Below, in pieces: positions 17,676 through 25,715 of a DNA stretch of 58,788 bases. The translations under genes were made by a program, and so were the position numbers. This stretch comes from Clostridia bacterium (GTDB lineage Bacteria > Bacillota > Clostridia > Oscillospirales > CAG-382): the NCBI GenBank assembly GCA_017399965.1, contig JAFQAP010000001.1:1-58788 (forward strand). Direction: 5' to 3'. The notes under the pieces are model-generated. The model saw only the letters and a list, made by a program, of their open reading frames with translations. It searched no databases and had not been told where the DNA came from. The number at the start of each line of letters is the position of its first letter. The stretch's first letter is position 1.

Positions 17676-18029
17676 TCAGCACCAGAGCATATTAATGTAT
17701 GCCCAGTGGGCAATCCACGCGGTACACAAAGCGTTGGCAAGTATATACACACATTTCTGCCACGTTTTTCCTTTTGGTATTATCTTAAATGCAAAGGGCA
17801 GGGAAAGGAAGAAGGAACATATCCAAACACAGGTCCAGAACAGAGCAGAAAAATCGTTTGCATTAAAATCCCGCCTCACGGGATTTCCGTATTCATCCAA
17901 AACGGGGCATCCGCATCCGAGTATATCTACCAAAAGCTTTGAGTTTAAGATTCCGTAAGGGAGTATTAGAGCAACCACTAACAGCAAAGGGATAAACAGA
18001 CATATTATTTTAAATATTTTCTTTGCCAT
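17676..18029 (-). CDS. Small membrane protein, last gene of the radical SAM cassette
   Basis: 117 aa with three to four hydrophobic helices (about residues 5-30, 62-82 and 90-112). A short outer loop contains GCGCPVLDEYG. No family is recognised. It starts 26 nt after the lipoprotein gene, preceded by GAGGG, so it is probably cotranscribed with it. A role in anchoring or moving the products of the upstream genes is possible but is inference from position only. Confidence 0.6.
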   Translation of the reverse strand: MAKKIFKIICLFIPLLLVVALILPYGILNSKLLVDILGCGCPVLDEYGNPVRRDFNANDFSALFWTCVWICSFFLSLPFAFKIIPKGKTWQKCVYILANALCTAWIAHWAYINMLWC

Positions 18030-18055
18030 TTTTACCCTCGCTTTCTGTTAATTCC

Positions 18056-18619
18056 TTATTCTATTGTAAATTCGTTGGAATGTGCAACTACCGTTATGGT
18101 ATCCACGTGCACTTCTTTTTCTATGCGATATTTGGGGTAATCCTTTACGGGATAATCCGAAAGTCTTATGCTGTCTGTAGACGTTCCGGTAGATATTGCA
18201 TAATCATCGAAAAATTCAGCACTGCCCGCAAATGCACTTACCCATTCGCCTTTTTCTTCGTCCCAGCCCTGAAGATCAAAATAGCTTCCGTAGCCTAAAA
18301 AAGTATCCTCTCGGGCAACCACTATGCGAAGCTTTAAAATGTCGTCCGCCGAATAAGAGGTCTTGTCGGTTTCAAGATAGGTTTTTAATGCATCCTCTCT
18401 TATTTCGTCGGTAATTTCCTTAGGCGGTTCGGGGAAGGAATAATCGCGGCTTTCGTTTTCATCCGCGGTGCTTGTAACAATGCCGTAAAGGTTATCTGTA
18501 TCGGCTTTGCTTTCGGTCTGTCCCGCACCTACGGGAGGACTGTTTTGGGTTGAAAGGCTGTTGCAGGATATTAAAAGAAGCGCCGCAAGTAAAAATATAA
18601 TAAAAATGCGTGTTTTCAT
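18056..18619 (-). CDS. Lipoprotein with a probable Ig-like domain
   Basis: 187 aa. Signal peptide with lipobox LLISC (Cys19), a Ser/Thr/Gln-rich linker, then about 110 residues predicted as beta strands. The pattern (GYGSYFDLQGWDEEKGEW, then a final KYRIEKEV and NEFTIE) resembles small bacterial Ig-like domains; I cannot confirm it without a profile search. Its ATG follows the stop of the radical SAM gene with no gap, so translation is almost certainly coupled. It would display a small domain on the outer face of the membrane. Confidence 0.65.
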   Translation of the reverse strand: MKTRIFIIFLLAALLLISCNSLSTQNSPPVGAGQTESKADTDNLYGIVTSTADENESRDYSFPEPPKEITDEIREDALKTYLETDKTSYSADDILKLRIVVAREDTFLGYGSYFDLQGWDEEKGEWVSAFAGSAEFFDDYAISTGTSTDSIRLSDYPVKDYPKYRIEKEVHVDTITVVAHSNEFTIE

Positions 18620-19240
18620 CTATTTTCTCTCCTTTATCTTGTAATCAAACAGATCAAAACGGGTGACACCCATTCGGGTAAGCAGCTTTTTGCTTTTTTG
18701 TCTGTCTTCTTCGGTGTTATACTCGGGAATAAGAGGCAGGCGGACCACAATACGCCCGCTTCCCACAGCGTTAATAAGCATACGCAGGTTTTCAAGCATA
18801 AGGGCGTTGTCTTTTCCCGTATAGGAAAGGTATATTTCAGGGTTTGTATCCTTGCAGTCCACGTAAAAAACGTCTATACACTCTGCCGCTTTTATCACGT
18901 TTTCCGCGGGCACGTTTAAAGAGGTTTCGGCGCACAGATGCCATTCATTGCCGCATTCCTGCCTGAATTCCTTTAAAAAATCCGCATACAAAAGAGGCTC
19001 TCCTCCGCCAAAGGTAACACCGCCTCCCGTTGCAAGAAAATACAAAGAATCTATCTTTGTTTTTTGGTACAGCTCTGCGGGGGACAGCATATTCTTTTTG
19101 GTGTTTTCATCAAATGAAAAGGGGTTTATGCACCATTTGCACCGCAAAGGACAGCCGTGAAAGCATACGAGAGTTGTAACTCCGTCCCCGTCGGTCTTCA
19201 TTCTGTGACGGGATACGGCGATTACGGGAGCTTTATTCAT
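18620..19240 (-). CDS. Radical SAM protein of the glycyl-radical-activase type
   Basis: 206 aa. The [4Fe-4S]-binding CX3CX2C is Cys30, Cys34, Cys37 in CFHGCPLRCKWC; GVTFGGGEPLL is the SAM-contact motif seen in pyruvate formate-lyase activases; DVFYVDCKD and the VVRLPLIP strand continue the partial TIM barrel. It is shorter than typical activases (about 245-300 aa) and has no extra ferredoxin-like cluster insertion. No glycyl radical enzyme is encoded nearby. Its start overlaps by 8 nt the end of a Cys-rich protein gene, which is therefore the likeliest substrate or partner. Confidence 0.85.
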   Translation of the reverse strand: MNKAPVIAVSRHRMKTDGDGVTTLVCFHGCPLRCKWCINPFSFDENTKKNMLSPAELYQKTKIDSLYFLATGGGVTFGGGEPLLYADFLKEFRQECGNEWHLCAETSLNVPAENVIKAAECIDVFYVDCKDTNPEIYLSYTGKDNALMLENLRMLINAVGSGRIVVRLPLIPEYNTEEDRQKSKKLLTRMGVTRFDLFDYKIKERK

Positions 19241-19724
19241 TGTCTTCGGGAGCCGGCATATCTCCCATAATTTCTACATCAATTTCTCCCTCTTCCCATT
19301 CCTCCGAAACTTCGCTTTCCTCGGGCATAGCCTCGCCGGGAGTTTCCTGCCAATATTCGCTTTCATCGGGATTTACGGGCTGTGATACCGACGGCATCTC
19401 TCCGTCCACCGTTTCGTGGGATGTTTCGGGCATAGGCATATCACCCTGAAGGGGTCCGCCGATAATATTGTTTACAAGATCATTACAGCTTGTTGCGGTC
19501 AAGGTAAAAGCGGCGGCTATTCCCGCAACGGCAATTTTTTTGCCTGCCTGCTTTCTCTTTTTCAATTCCTCTTCAAGATACCGCACCTCCGCTTCGCATT
19601 TGGGGCAGGTACCAAGACAATCTCCCCGGTATTTACATTCGCTTGTAATAAATTCAATATCGTTTTCCTTTGCTATCTGCTTGCGGATATCTTTAAGTAT
19701 TTTGCACTTGCTTTTTCCTTTCAT
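19233..19724 (-). CDS. Cys-rich membrane-anchored acidic protein, partner of the radical SAM enzyme
   Basis: 163 aa with three parts. Residues 1-60: a basic, helical head containing Cys7 and the cluster Cys30-x5-Cys36-x3-Cys40-x2-Cys43 (SECKYRGDCLGTCPKCE), able in principle to bind a metal or Fe-S cluster. Residues 62-80: one hydrophobic helix after KKRKQAGKK, ending in TATSC, which could be a late lipobox or a TM anchor. Residues 81-163: an extremely acidic, Pro-rich tail (MPEESEVSEEWEEGE). Start ATG 19724 follows AAAGGAG. I know of no established function. It overlaps the radical SAM gene, so they are produced together. Confidence 0.7.
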   Translation of the reverse strand: MKGKSKCKILKDIRKQIAKENDIEFITSECKYRGDCLGTCPKCEAEVRYLEEELKKRKQAGKKIAVAGIAAAFTLTATSCNDLVNNIIGGPLQGDMPMPETSHETVDGEMPSVSQPVNPDESEYWQETPGEAMPEESEVSEEWEEGEIDVEIMGDMPAPEDNE

Positions 19725-19829
19725 ATATATGCTCCTTTCCTTTGGTGCTTACATATATAATACCGTCAAAAATCCCGTTTGGTTTCAAAAAAAGTGAAAT
19801 TTTTTCAATTTTTTTAATTATGCTTGGTA

Positions 19830-21464
19830 TCACAGCTTTTTCTTTGCAAAAAGATAGGTTTTATCGTACATTTCACGGTAAAGGTCGTTTTTACTGCTAA
19901 AGCCGTTTGCTATTATGCTGCCCTTTGCGCTTCCGTGATAATATATCTTCGGGGCGTGCATATATCCCGTTTCCTTGCCCGCTTCAAGATACTGTATAAA
20001 TCTGTTTATGTTTTCCATGCTTTCGGCGTCTATGCTTCCGTCCTCGTCGTATACCTTCCACACCTCAAGCTCCACGCACATTCCCATACGAAACGCCTGC
20101 TTTGCTGTTTCGTAAAGCCTGCTTTGGGGGATATCATAATCAAACATATAGTTCGGCTGCATACAAGCAACGTCAAATCCGTAGCCTTGCCAGGTTTCGT
20201 ATCCCAAAGCGCAAAAATAGGGTATCCAGAAGCATTTGTACCCCTTGGAATGTATGTACTTGCAGGTATCGCATATAATTTCCTGCTCGTATCTGTCTGT
20301 GGGGTTCAAGGCTTCCTCAAACCAGTAAAAGCCGCCCACCTCCGTGTTGGAATAACCGCCCTTTTCGTATTCCTCAAGCATATAGTCAATAAGCCACCGT
20401 ATAGCCTTTTTGCGGCTTTCGGGGTTATCAAACACTAACCTCTCCCCGTTTACCGTGCCGAATTCGCTGTGGCGGGTATAGGTATAAAGCAGGGTAAAAT
20501 ACACCTTCACCTTGTATTCGGGGTTGCCCAAAGCGTCCCCCGTCTTTTTGGCGGCAGAGTTAAGAGCATCCAAATTTTTGCCCTTAATAAACACGCTGTC
20601 CATATATTCCTTCCAGCCGTCCGCAAACTGACCGCGGGGAGTGTAATCCAAAGATACGTCGGGCAAAAACAAAAATCCGTCCATAAACGTGTCTTTAATA
20701 TTTCCGTCCTTGTCCAGATAAGCGGTAAGGGGAAGGTAGTTTTCCTCTGTCTGCAAGCCCTTGTCCTCGGCGACGGGGCGGAAATTGTATGTAAGGGCGA
20801 TATTTCTCGCCCCCAAAGCGTCCTCTTGGGGATATTCGTTAATTTCTGAAGTAAGGGGCTTTTCGTTGAATACGGGAACACCGTCGGCAACGGGCATTAC
20901 GGCGCTTTCTGTGTCTGTACACCCGAAAACCTCGAATTCATCAATATAAACGTGGTGCACAACGTCTATGGCAAGCTGAACGTATAAAGCAAGCGTTTTT
21001 TCAAAATCGCCTTTAATTATAAAATTCCGTCTGTCAATATGGGAACGTGTGTCCCCGTTATCGTATACGGTTTTAAAACTCTCTCCGTCTGCGGATAGGC
21101 GTATCTTCACGTACGTAGGGGTGCGCACGGCAACCTCGTCGTTTCTGCAGGTGCTCAGCAGAAAGCCGTCAACGGCGCACAGGCAGGGCAGCTTAAAGGT
21201 TATAAGCCGTCCTTCCCCTCTGTTTATATGAAACCACTCTTTGTTTTGATAATTGCTGTCGGGGCTGTATATTCCGTCGGTAAGCAAGGGGGAATCGGTA
21301 TCGTAATTGGTGTGGGGACGGTCCCCTTTTTCTCCAAAAAACACCTTTTCTTCAATAGAATGTATGGGCAGACCCAAAATAAGGTTTTTCCGCTGCTTTG
21401 AACTTTCCTCTGCGGGTGCCGCAATTTCTTTTATAATGGGCTTGTTTGTGTAATACGCACTCAT
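19830..21464 (-). CDS. DUF4855 domain-containing protein
   Basis: 544 aa, no signal peptide. The N-terminal third (about residues 60-190) resembles a carbohydrate-binding beta sandwich (LTDGIYSPDSNYQNKEWFHINRG, given as a pattern around DGI and WFHI). The remainder is a TIM-barrel-like glycosidase-type domain with EVGGFYWFEEALN carrying possible catalytic acids. DUF4855 proteins often sit near polysaccharide-degrading genes, but nothing of that kind adjoins here. ATG 21464 follows AGAAGG. Enzyme activity unproven. Confidence 0.75.
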   Translation of the reverse strand: MSAYYTNKPIIKEIAAPAEESSKQRKNLILGLPIHSIEEKVFFGEKGDRPHTNYDTDSPLLTDGIYSPDSNYQNKEWFHINRGEGRLITFKLPCLCAVDGFLLSTCRNDEVAVRTPTYVKIRLSADGESFKTVYDNGDTRSHIDRRNFIIKGDFEKTLALYVQLAIDVVHHVYIDEFEVFGCTDTESAVMPVADGVPVFNEKPLTSEINEYPQEDALGARNIALTYNFRPVAEDKGLQTEENYLPLTAYLDKDGNIKDTFMDGFLFLPDVSLDYTPRGQFADGWKEYMDSVFIKGKNLDALNSAAKKTGDALGNPEYKVKVYFTLLYTYTRHSEFGTVNGERLVFDNPESRKKAIRWLIDYMLEEYEKGGYSNTEVGGFYWFEEALNPTDRYEQEIICDTCKYIHSKGYKCFWIPYFCALGYETWQGYGFDVACMQPNYMFDYDIPQSRLYETAKQAFRMGMCVELEVWKVYDEDGSIDAESMENINRFIQYLEAGKETGYMHAPKIYYHGSAKGSIIANGFSSKNDLYREMYDKTYLFAKKKL

Positions 21465-21487
21465 AGCTTTTACCTTCTTTCGTTATG

Positions 21488-21509
21488 AAACGACTCCTAA
21501 GAGTCGTTT
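21488..21509 (-). terminator. Hairpin after the 21536-22012 gene
   Basis: Stem aaacgactc/gagtcgttt with a 4-nt loop; the T-run on the minus strand is short, so it may be a weak terminator. Confidence 0.4.
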
Positions 21510-21535
21510 TCGTGCAGAATCAAGATGCAAAATCT

Positions 21536-22012
21536 TTATTGCTTTGATGTATACCAAGCTTCTTTTTTATAATCGTCCCATTCTATAACAACGCTTTCAA
21601 ATGTAAACCGTACGGTAAAAAACGGATCTTTTGATATTGCATCAATAAAATGCACAGAAGTGTCTGTTGCACCTAAATCAAAAACAGTTATTCCTTCCTT
21701 TAACTGCAACAAAAAGCAGACGTATGCTTCTTCTCCGTGCAAAACGATTTGCGGATCATCGGAATAACGGTTGCCGTTTTCATCCTGTTTCCAACCTCTG
21801 ATCGGTTCGTACGATTGCAGTTTGAATCCTTTAAAGGTGATCAATGCGTTTGCAATCTCCATATCGGTTTCATAGGGATTCTGCTCGGCATCTTTGTGAA
21901 TATTTAAGCAAAGTGCTTTAACGGTAAGGCAATTGTTTTCAAAAGTATCAAGAGAAAACCACGCATCGTGGAATTCAAAATCAGATAGTCTGTTTACAGA
22001 ATTGTATTTCAT
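21536..22012 (-). CDS. Unrecognised 158-aa soluble protein
   Basis: Predicted mainly beta-strand, no signal peptide, no membrane helix and no known motif. The opening FEFHDAWF, and LCLNIHK and VVIEWDDYKKEAWY later on, are typical of small single-domain cytoplasmic proteins such as the immunity-like or DUF2262-type families, but I cannot place it. ATG 22012 follows AAGGCGGTG. It stands alone between DUF4855 and tRNA-Leu. Confidence 0.55.
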   Translation of the reverse strand: MKYNSVNRLSDFEFHDAWFSLDTFENNCLTVKALCLNIHKDAEQNPYETDMEIANALITFKGFKLQSYEPIRGWKQDENGNRYSDDPQIVLHGEEAYVCFLLQLKEGITVFDLGATDTSVHFIDAISKDPFFTVRFTFESVVIEWDDYKKEAWYTSKQ

Positions 22013-22166
22013 AACATCACCGCCTTTTTATCAGTATATCACAAACGATTATACAATTCAATGCTTTGCGGAGCAAAGCTACCTTTTCTTTTATCTCTTC
22101 TCTTTAATCTTTTATCTTGAAACGACAACTTAAGAGAAGAACGAAAAGAGAAAAGTGAAAAGAACA

Positions 22167-22209
22167 AAAAGAAACGACAATCTTCCGAAAGAAAATTGTC
22201 GTTTCTTTT
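22167..22209 (-). terminator. Terminator of tRNA-Leu
   Basis: Stem aaaagaaacgacaat/attgtcgtttctttt followed by T-rich sequence on the minus strand, starting directly at the tRNA 3' end. Confidence 0.75.
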
Positions 22210-22296
22210 TGGTGCCGGTGGCGGGGGTCGAACCCGCACGGTATCGCTACCACTGGATTTTGAGTCCAGCACGTCTGCCAATTCCATCACACCGGC
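22210..22296 (-). tRNA. tRNA-Leu (CAA anticodon)
   Basis: Read on the minus strand it has the 7-bp acceptor stem gccggtg/caccggc, discriminator A, encoded CCA, T-loop ggttcgaccc and anticodon loop ctcaaaa (anticodon CAA) on the stem ctgga/tccag. A long variable arm (tggtagcgataccg region) marks a class II tRNA, as expected for leucine. Confidence 0.95.
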
Positions 22297-22504
22297 GTAT
22301 GATGCATAGAGCAGTATAACACACTTCACACCGTTTTTCAAGTGGTTTACAACACTTTTTTAAGGAATTATTTTTCGGATGCAAACGCTTCTTTAATTGG
22401 TTTTCCCCCGCTTGTTTTACTGTAAAAAACCATAATTTCCGCCGTAAAACTGTCAAAAGATATATGAATATTGCCGTTTTCGCGGTGAAAAGTATAAAAA
22501 AACA

Positions 22505-22532
22505 TTGACAACGCCTTGCTTTTTGTTATAAT
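22505..22532 (+). promoter_or_regulatory. Sigma-A promoter of the first SpoIID-domain gene
   Basis: TTGACA (22505-22510), 16 bp, TATAAT (22527-22532). It looks vegetative, not sporulation-specific. Confidence 0.75.
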
Positions 22533-22586
22533 ATTACACTATCCCAAAGAAGTTTCAAGTATTTTACCTTATCAAAGGAGAATAAA

Positions 22587-23870
22587 ATGTTTGTGAAATC
22601 AGCTGCGGGAAAGCGAGCGTTTGTGTTTTTCGCTTGTCTTTTGCTGTGTGCTTCGGTGGCTTTTTCCGCCGTTTCCTGCGTGGAAGACGACGGCACCTCC
22701 CAAGGGGAATCTCAACAGCCCGAAATATCACAGCAGGAGGAAAGCGAGGAAAAGGTGTATGCGGAATTCGAAGCACCTGCACCTTCGCTTCCCGTCATTT
22801 TACAGCGTCCCGAAACCGAAACGGCAAAAAGCCGCACGGTTGACGTTGGCTTAAGCTATGGGAATAATGCCCTTAAAAAGCTTGAACTTTCCGCAACGGA
22901 CGGAGATATGCTCGTGTTCGGCGGAAACGTATACAAAAACCTTTCGGTTATGTGGGAAAACGGAGTTATGTATATAGACGGTCAGGCATGTAGCAAAGCC
23001 TGTATCCGTTCAGCTGCTCCCATTGCACTTTCCTCTACCGGATGGTCATACGAAGGGGAGATCCTGCTCACCTGCGGAAGAAAAGGAATAACCGTGGTAA
23101 ACCGCGTGGATATAGAAGCTTACGTAAAGGGAGTTATGTCTGCGGAAATAGGGGCGGACGGCTCTTATGAAAGCAGAAAAGCTTTTTCGGTGATCTGCCG
23201 CACTTTGGTTTACGTGGCAAAGGACCACGGAGAGGATTTTGACCTTTGCAACCGCAACTGCTGTCAATCCTACAGAGGCACCCACCACCGTGATGAAACA
23301 AACGATAAAGCGGTGGATGAAACCAAGGGAATGGTGCTCACCTATAACGGTGCGCCCTGCCTTGTGGCATACAGCTCCAGCCACGGCTACAACTCCTGCT
23401 CCAGCTTTGCGGCTTGGGTAGGGGCGGATATACCCTATCTCCGTGTGGTCAGATACGAAAACGAGCCTCTTGATTACGGCGGGCAGTGGGAGGTAACCTA
23501 TACCTATGAGCAATTAAGCAAGCGTCTTAAAAACTATACCGTTACGGGACAGGTGAAAAGCGTTTCCGTTGCAGAGACCGACCCTTACGGAAGCTCTTAC
23601 GTTTATCGGCTTAATATTACCGATACCGCAGGCAACGTGCGCGAGATTAAGTTCGGCGGTAATATTATGAACGTTCTCGGTGTACGGTGCGCCAATTTCA
23701 CTATCGAAAAAATTGCCGGCGGAATAACCATACACGGCATCGGCAACGGACACGGCGTCGGCTACAGCCAGCGCGGGGGACACCAGATGGGCGCGGAAGG
23801 ATATTCCTTTGAGGATATACTGTATTTTTATTTCCCCGGCACCGCCATTTCCCCCTGCGGCGGTTTTTAA
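22587..23870 (+). CDS. SpoIID/LytB-domain lipoprotein, catalytic Glu present
   Basis: 427 aa. Signal peptide ending in AVSC (lipidated Cys31), a Ser/Gln/Glu-rich linker, then a SpoIID domain from about residue 150 to the end. AYVKGVMSAEIG contains Glu187, which aligns with the catalytic Glu of the B. subtilis lytic transglycosylase SpoIID. The Cys pair in DLCNRNCCQSYRG fits its zinc site, and GHGVGYSQRGG is the family's final motif. It should cut glycan strands at the outer face of the membrane. A vegetative promoter suggests a role outside engulfment as well. ATG 22587 follows AAAGGAG. Confidence 0.85.
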   Translation: MFVKSAAGKRAFVFFACLLLCASVAFSAVSCVEDDGTSQGESQQPEISQQEESEEKVYAEFEAPAPSLPVILQRPETETAKSRTVDVGLSYGNNALKKLELSATDGDMLVFGGNVYKNLSVMWENGVMYIDGQACSKACIRSAAPIALSSTGWSYEGEILLTCGRKGITVVNRVDIEAYVKGVMSAEIGADGSYESRKAFSVICRTLVYVAKDHGEDFDLCNRNCCQSYRGTHHRDETNDKAVDETKGMVLTYNGAPCLVAYSSSHGYNSCSSFAAWVGADIPYLRVVRYENEPLDYGGQWEVTYTYEQLSKRLKNYTVTGQVKSVSVAETDPYGSSYVYRLNITDTAGNVREIKFGGNIMNVLGVRCANFTIEKIAGGITIHGIGNGHGVGYSQRGGHQMGAEGYSFEDILYFYFPGTAISPCGGF

Positions 23871-23913
23871 CAACTTAAATTTTTAACAAAGTGCAAATTA
23901 ATCCCGTTTCGTA

Positions 23914-23942
23914 TTTACATTTGTAAAAAAACATTGTATAAT
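23914..23942 (+). promoter_or_regulatory. Sigma-A promoter of the 23974 gene
   Basis: TTTACA (23914-23919), 17 bp, TATAAT (23937-23942), about 31 nt before the start codon. Confidence 0.75.
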
Positions 23943-23973
23943 CGTATATACGTTACGGGAAGGGAAAACACCT

Positions 23974-24825
23974 ATGTCGTCAAATATTAAAAATTACAAG
24001 ATCTTCGTGCTTGTGTCCCTGGCTGCCTCTGTTTGTATGGCGGTGGGACGTCTGTTCGTAATTATGAACAATATAGAAATGCAATCTCTCACATCAACGG
24101 AAGGATTGTATTACCTTGAGGGGACCAACGCGCCTTTGGTGTTTGCTCTGTTTTGTATAGGCTTGGGAATACTCTTTTTTGCGGGAGCTGTTTTCTTTGC
24201 CGGCAAAATAAAAAATAATCCCGAAAAGGATTCGGTATTAACCACCTTTGCATCCGCCTTGCTGGGTATGATGCTGTTAACGCTGGTCATTTATTACGTA
24301 TACACTTTTGTTTTTGAAAAAAGAGTGTTTAACCCATGGCTTTGGGCGGTGATCATACTTTCCGTTATCTCTGCTTTCTATTTTCTTTCCATTTCCTCCC
24401 GCAGAGCTAAAGCCCGTATGCCCCGCGTTATTCCCGTGCTCTCCGTAGCACCTATTTTACTTACCGCGGTAAGACTTCTTAACGATTTTATGGAGCGCAG
24501 CCTGACCGTAAACGCATCTTCCTATGTATATCATCTGCTGGGCTTGGTGCTTCTTATGCTTTTCTGGTGCTGCGAGGGAAGAACCACCGTCGGTTACAGC
24601 CGTAAAAGAATGTACGTATTTTTGGGGCTTATAACAATAATGCTTCTTTTGGTATACTGCATTCCCGCTTTGTATCTTTCTTTGTTCTGGCCCATAAAGT
24701 TTACCGATGTGACAGTATTCTGCATGGCAGATCTTGTAGCGGTATTGTATATCGCCTGCCGTTTGGTAATGCTTCCCGCGCCGGAAGAGGTACAAACCGA
24801 ACCTGTTACCGCACAAGAGGAATAA
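23974..24825 (+). CDS. Polytopic membrane protein, unknown function
   Basis: 283 aa, about eight hydrophobic helices spread over the whole chain (for example residues 8-30, 54-78, 92-113, 206-226 and 236-258), with short polar loops and no catalytic or transport motif I recognise. It has its own promoter, lies between the two SpoIID-domain genes, and ends 44 nt before the second. Position suggests, without proving, a link to envelope or spore biology. Confidence 0.65.
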   Translation: MSSNIKNYKIFVLVSLAASVCMAVGRLFVIMNNIEMQSLTSTEGLYYLEGTNAPLVFALFCIGLGILFFAGAVFFAGKIKNNPEKDSVLTTFASALLGMMLLTLVIYYVYTFVFEKRVFNPWLWAVIILSVISAFYFLSISSRRAKARMPRVIPVLSVAPILLTAVRLLNDFMERSLTVNASSYVYHLLGLVLLMLFWCCEGRTTVGYSRKRMYVFLGLITIMLLLVYCIPALYLSLFWPIKFTDVTVFCMADLVAVLYIACRLVMLPAPEEVQTEPVTAQEE

Positions 24826-24869
24826 TATTTTTAAAACCGAATATAATTGAAGCAGAAAGGACGTTTTGT

Positions 24870-25655
24870 ATGCGTAATTTTCTGCTTCTTTTTTTATTAA
24901 CCTTTATTTTTGTGGCGCTTGTGCCCTTTTACCCGTCTGTGGGGGAAAAGGAAGAGCATCCGCTCCCCTCCGATGAATACGTGTTAAAGGTAATGCTGGG
25001 TATGGGAACCGACCTGCTTCCCGATGAAGCCCTAAAAGCCATAGCCGTAACCTTGCGTACGTACACAGCTTTTCACGGCAACGTATTGCCGGAAGGAAGT
25101 CTTGAAGATATTTGCGCTTCCACATCTGCCGAGCACGGAGAAAAGGTGTATGCCGCCATGAAAAATGCCGTTTATGCCACGTCGGGAGAATATATAACCT
25201 ATGGCGGAAAAATAATAAACGCATGCTTCCACTTAAGCTCAAATCAGGTGACCGCAGAAGGAAAAGAGCCTTATCTGAAATCCGTTTCCACTCCCGACGA
25301 GCGCTCGTTCCCCGGCTTTTACGGTGAAACGGTAATCACCTACGAGCAGATACTCTCTTTCGGGAAAGGGAAAATAAAAGGAGTTTCTTACGGCGGGGAC
25401 GGAAAAGCAAAACGGGTGGAATTTGAAAAAACGGGCATAGAGGTTTCGGAGTTTATAAACACTTTTAATATACCTTCCGTGGATTTTTCCTTGCATTTGA
25501 ATTCGGACGGAGGCTATACCGTTTTAACCAAAGGCGAGGGCAACGGGCTGGGGCTTTCTCTTTACGGCACGTATTTGCTCTCTCTGGAAGGCGCTACATA
25601 CAAGCAGATAATCTGCAGATATTTTCAAGGCACCGAAATTACTCACATAATATGA
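24870..25655 (+). CDS. spoIID: SpoIID homologue with degenerate active site
   Basis: 261 aa. An N-terminal membrane anchor (residues 3-20) is followed by a SpoIID domain: EYVLKVMLGMGTD, then PDEALKAIAVTLRTYTAF, and GNGLGLSLYGTYLL at the end. Aligned with active family members, Met45 occupies the position of the catalytic Glu, and the conserved Cys pair of the zinc site is absent. Immediate linkage to a SpoIIQ-like gene marks it as the sporulation copy. It may be structural, for instance a scaffold in the engulfment complex, while the paralogue at 22587 supplies catalysis. The inactivity claim rests on manual alignment. Confidence 0.75.
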   Translation: MRNFLLLFLLTFIFVALVPFYPSVGEKEEHPLPSDEYVLKVMLGMGTDLLPDEALKAIAVTLRTYTAFHGNVLPEGSLEDICASTSAEHGEKVYAAMKNAVYATSGEYITYGGKIINACFHLSSNQVTAEGKEPYLKSVSTPDERSFPGFYGETVITYEQILSFGKGKIKGVSYGGDGKAKRVEFEKTGIEVSEFINTFNIPSVDFSLHLNSDGGYTVLTKGEGNGLGLSLYGTYLLSLEGATYKQIICRYFQGTEITHII

Positions 25656-25682
25656 ATATATCCCCTTTTATATGGGCAGAAT
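25654..25682 (+). promoter_or_regulatory. Sigma-F-like promoter of spoIIQ
   Basis: GAATA (25654-25658), 15 bp, GGGCAGAAT (25674-25682). It fits the forespore pattern G-y-w-TA N15 GGnnAnAnT at nearly every defined position and overlaps the end of the upstream gene. SpoIIQ is sigma-F-dependent in Bacillus, which supports the call. Confidence 0.6.
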
Positions 25683-25715
25683 AAAAGCGAAATATAAAAG
25701 GGGGATTTCTTTATT

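Noticed and set aside
24819..24847. Sigma-E promoter before the second SpoIID gene
   Set aside because: GAATAAT and AATATAAT resemble the boxes, but the spacing (13 bp) is short and two -10 positions mismatch, so not listed as a feature.
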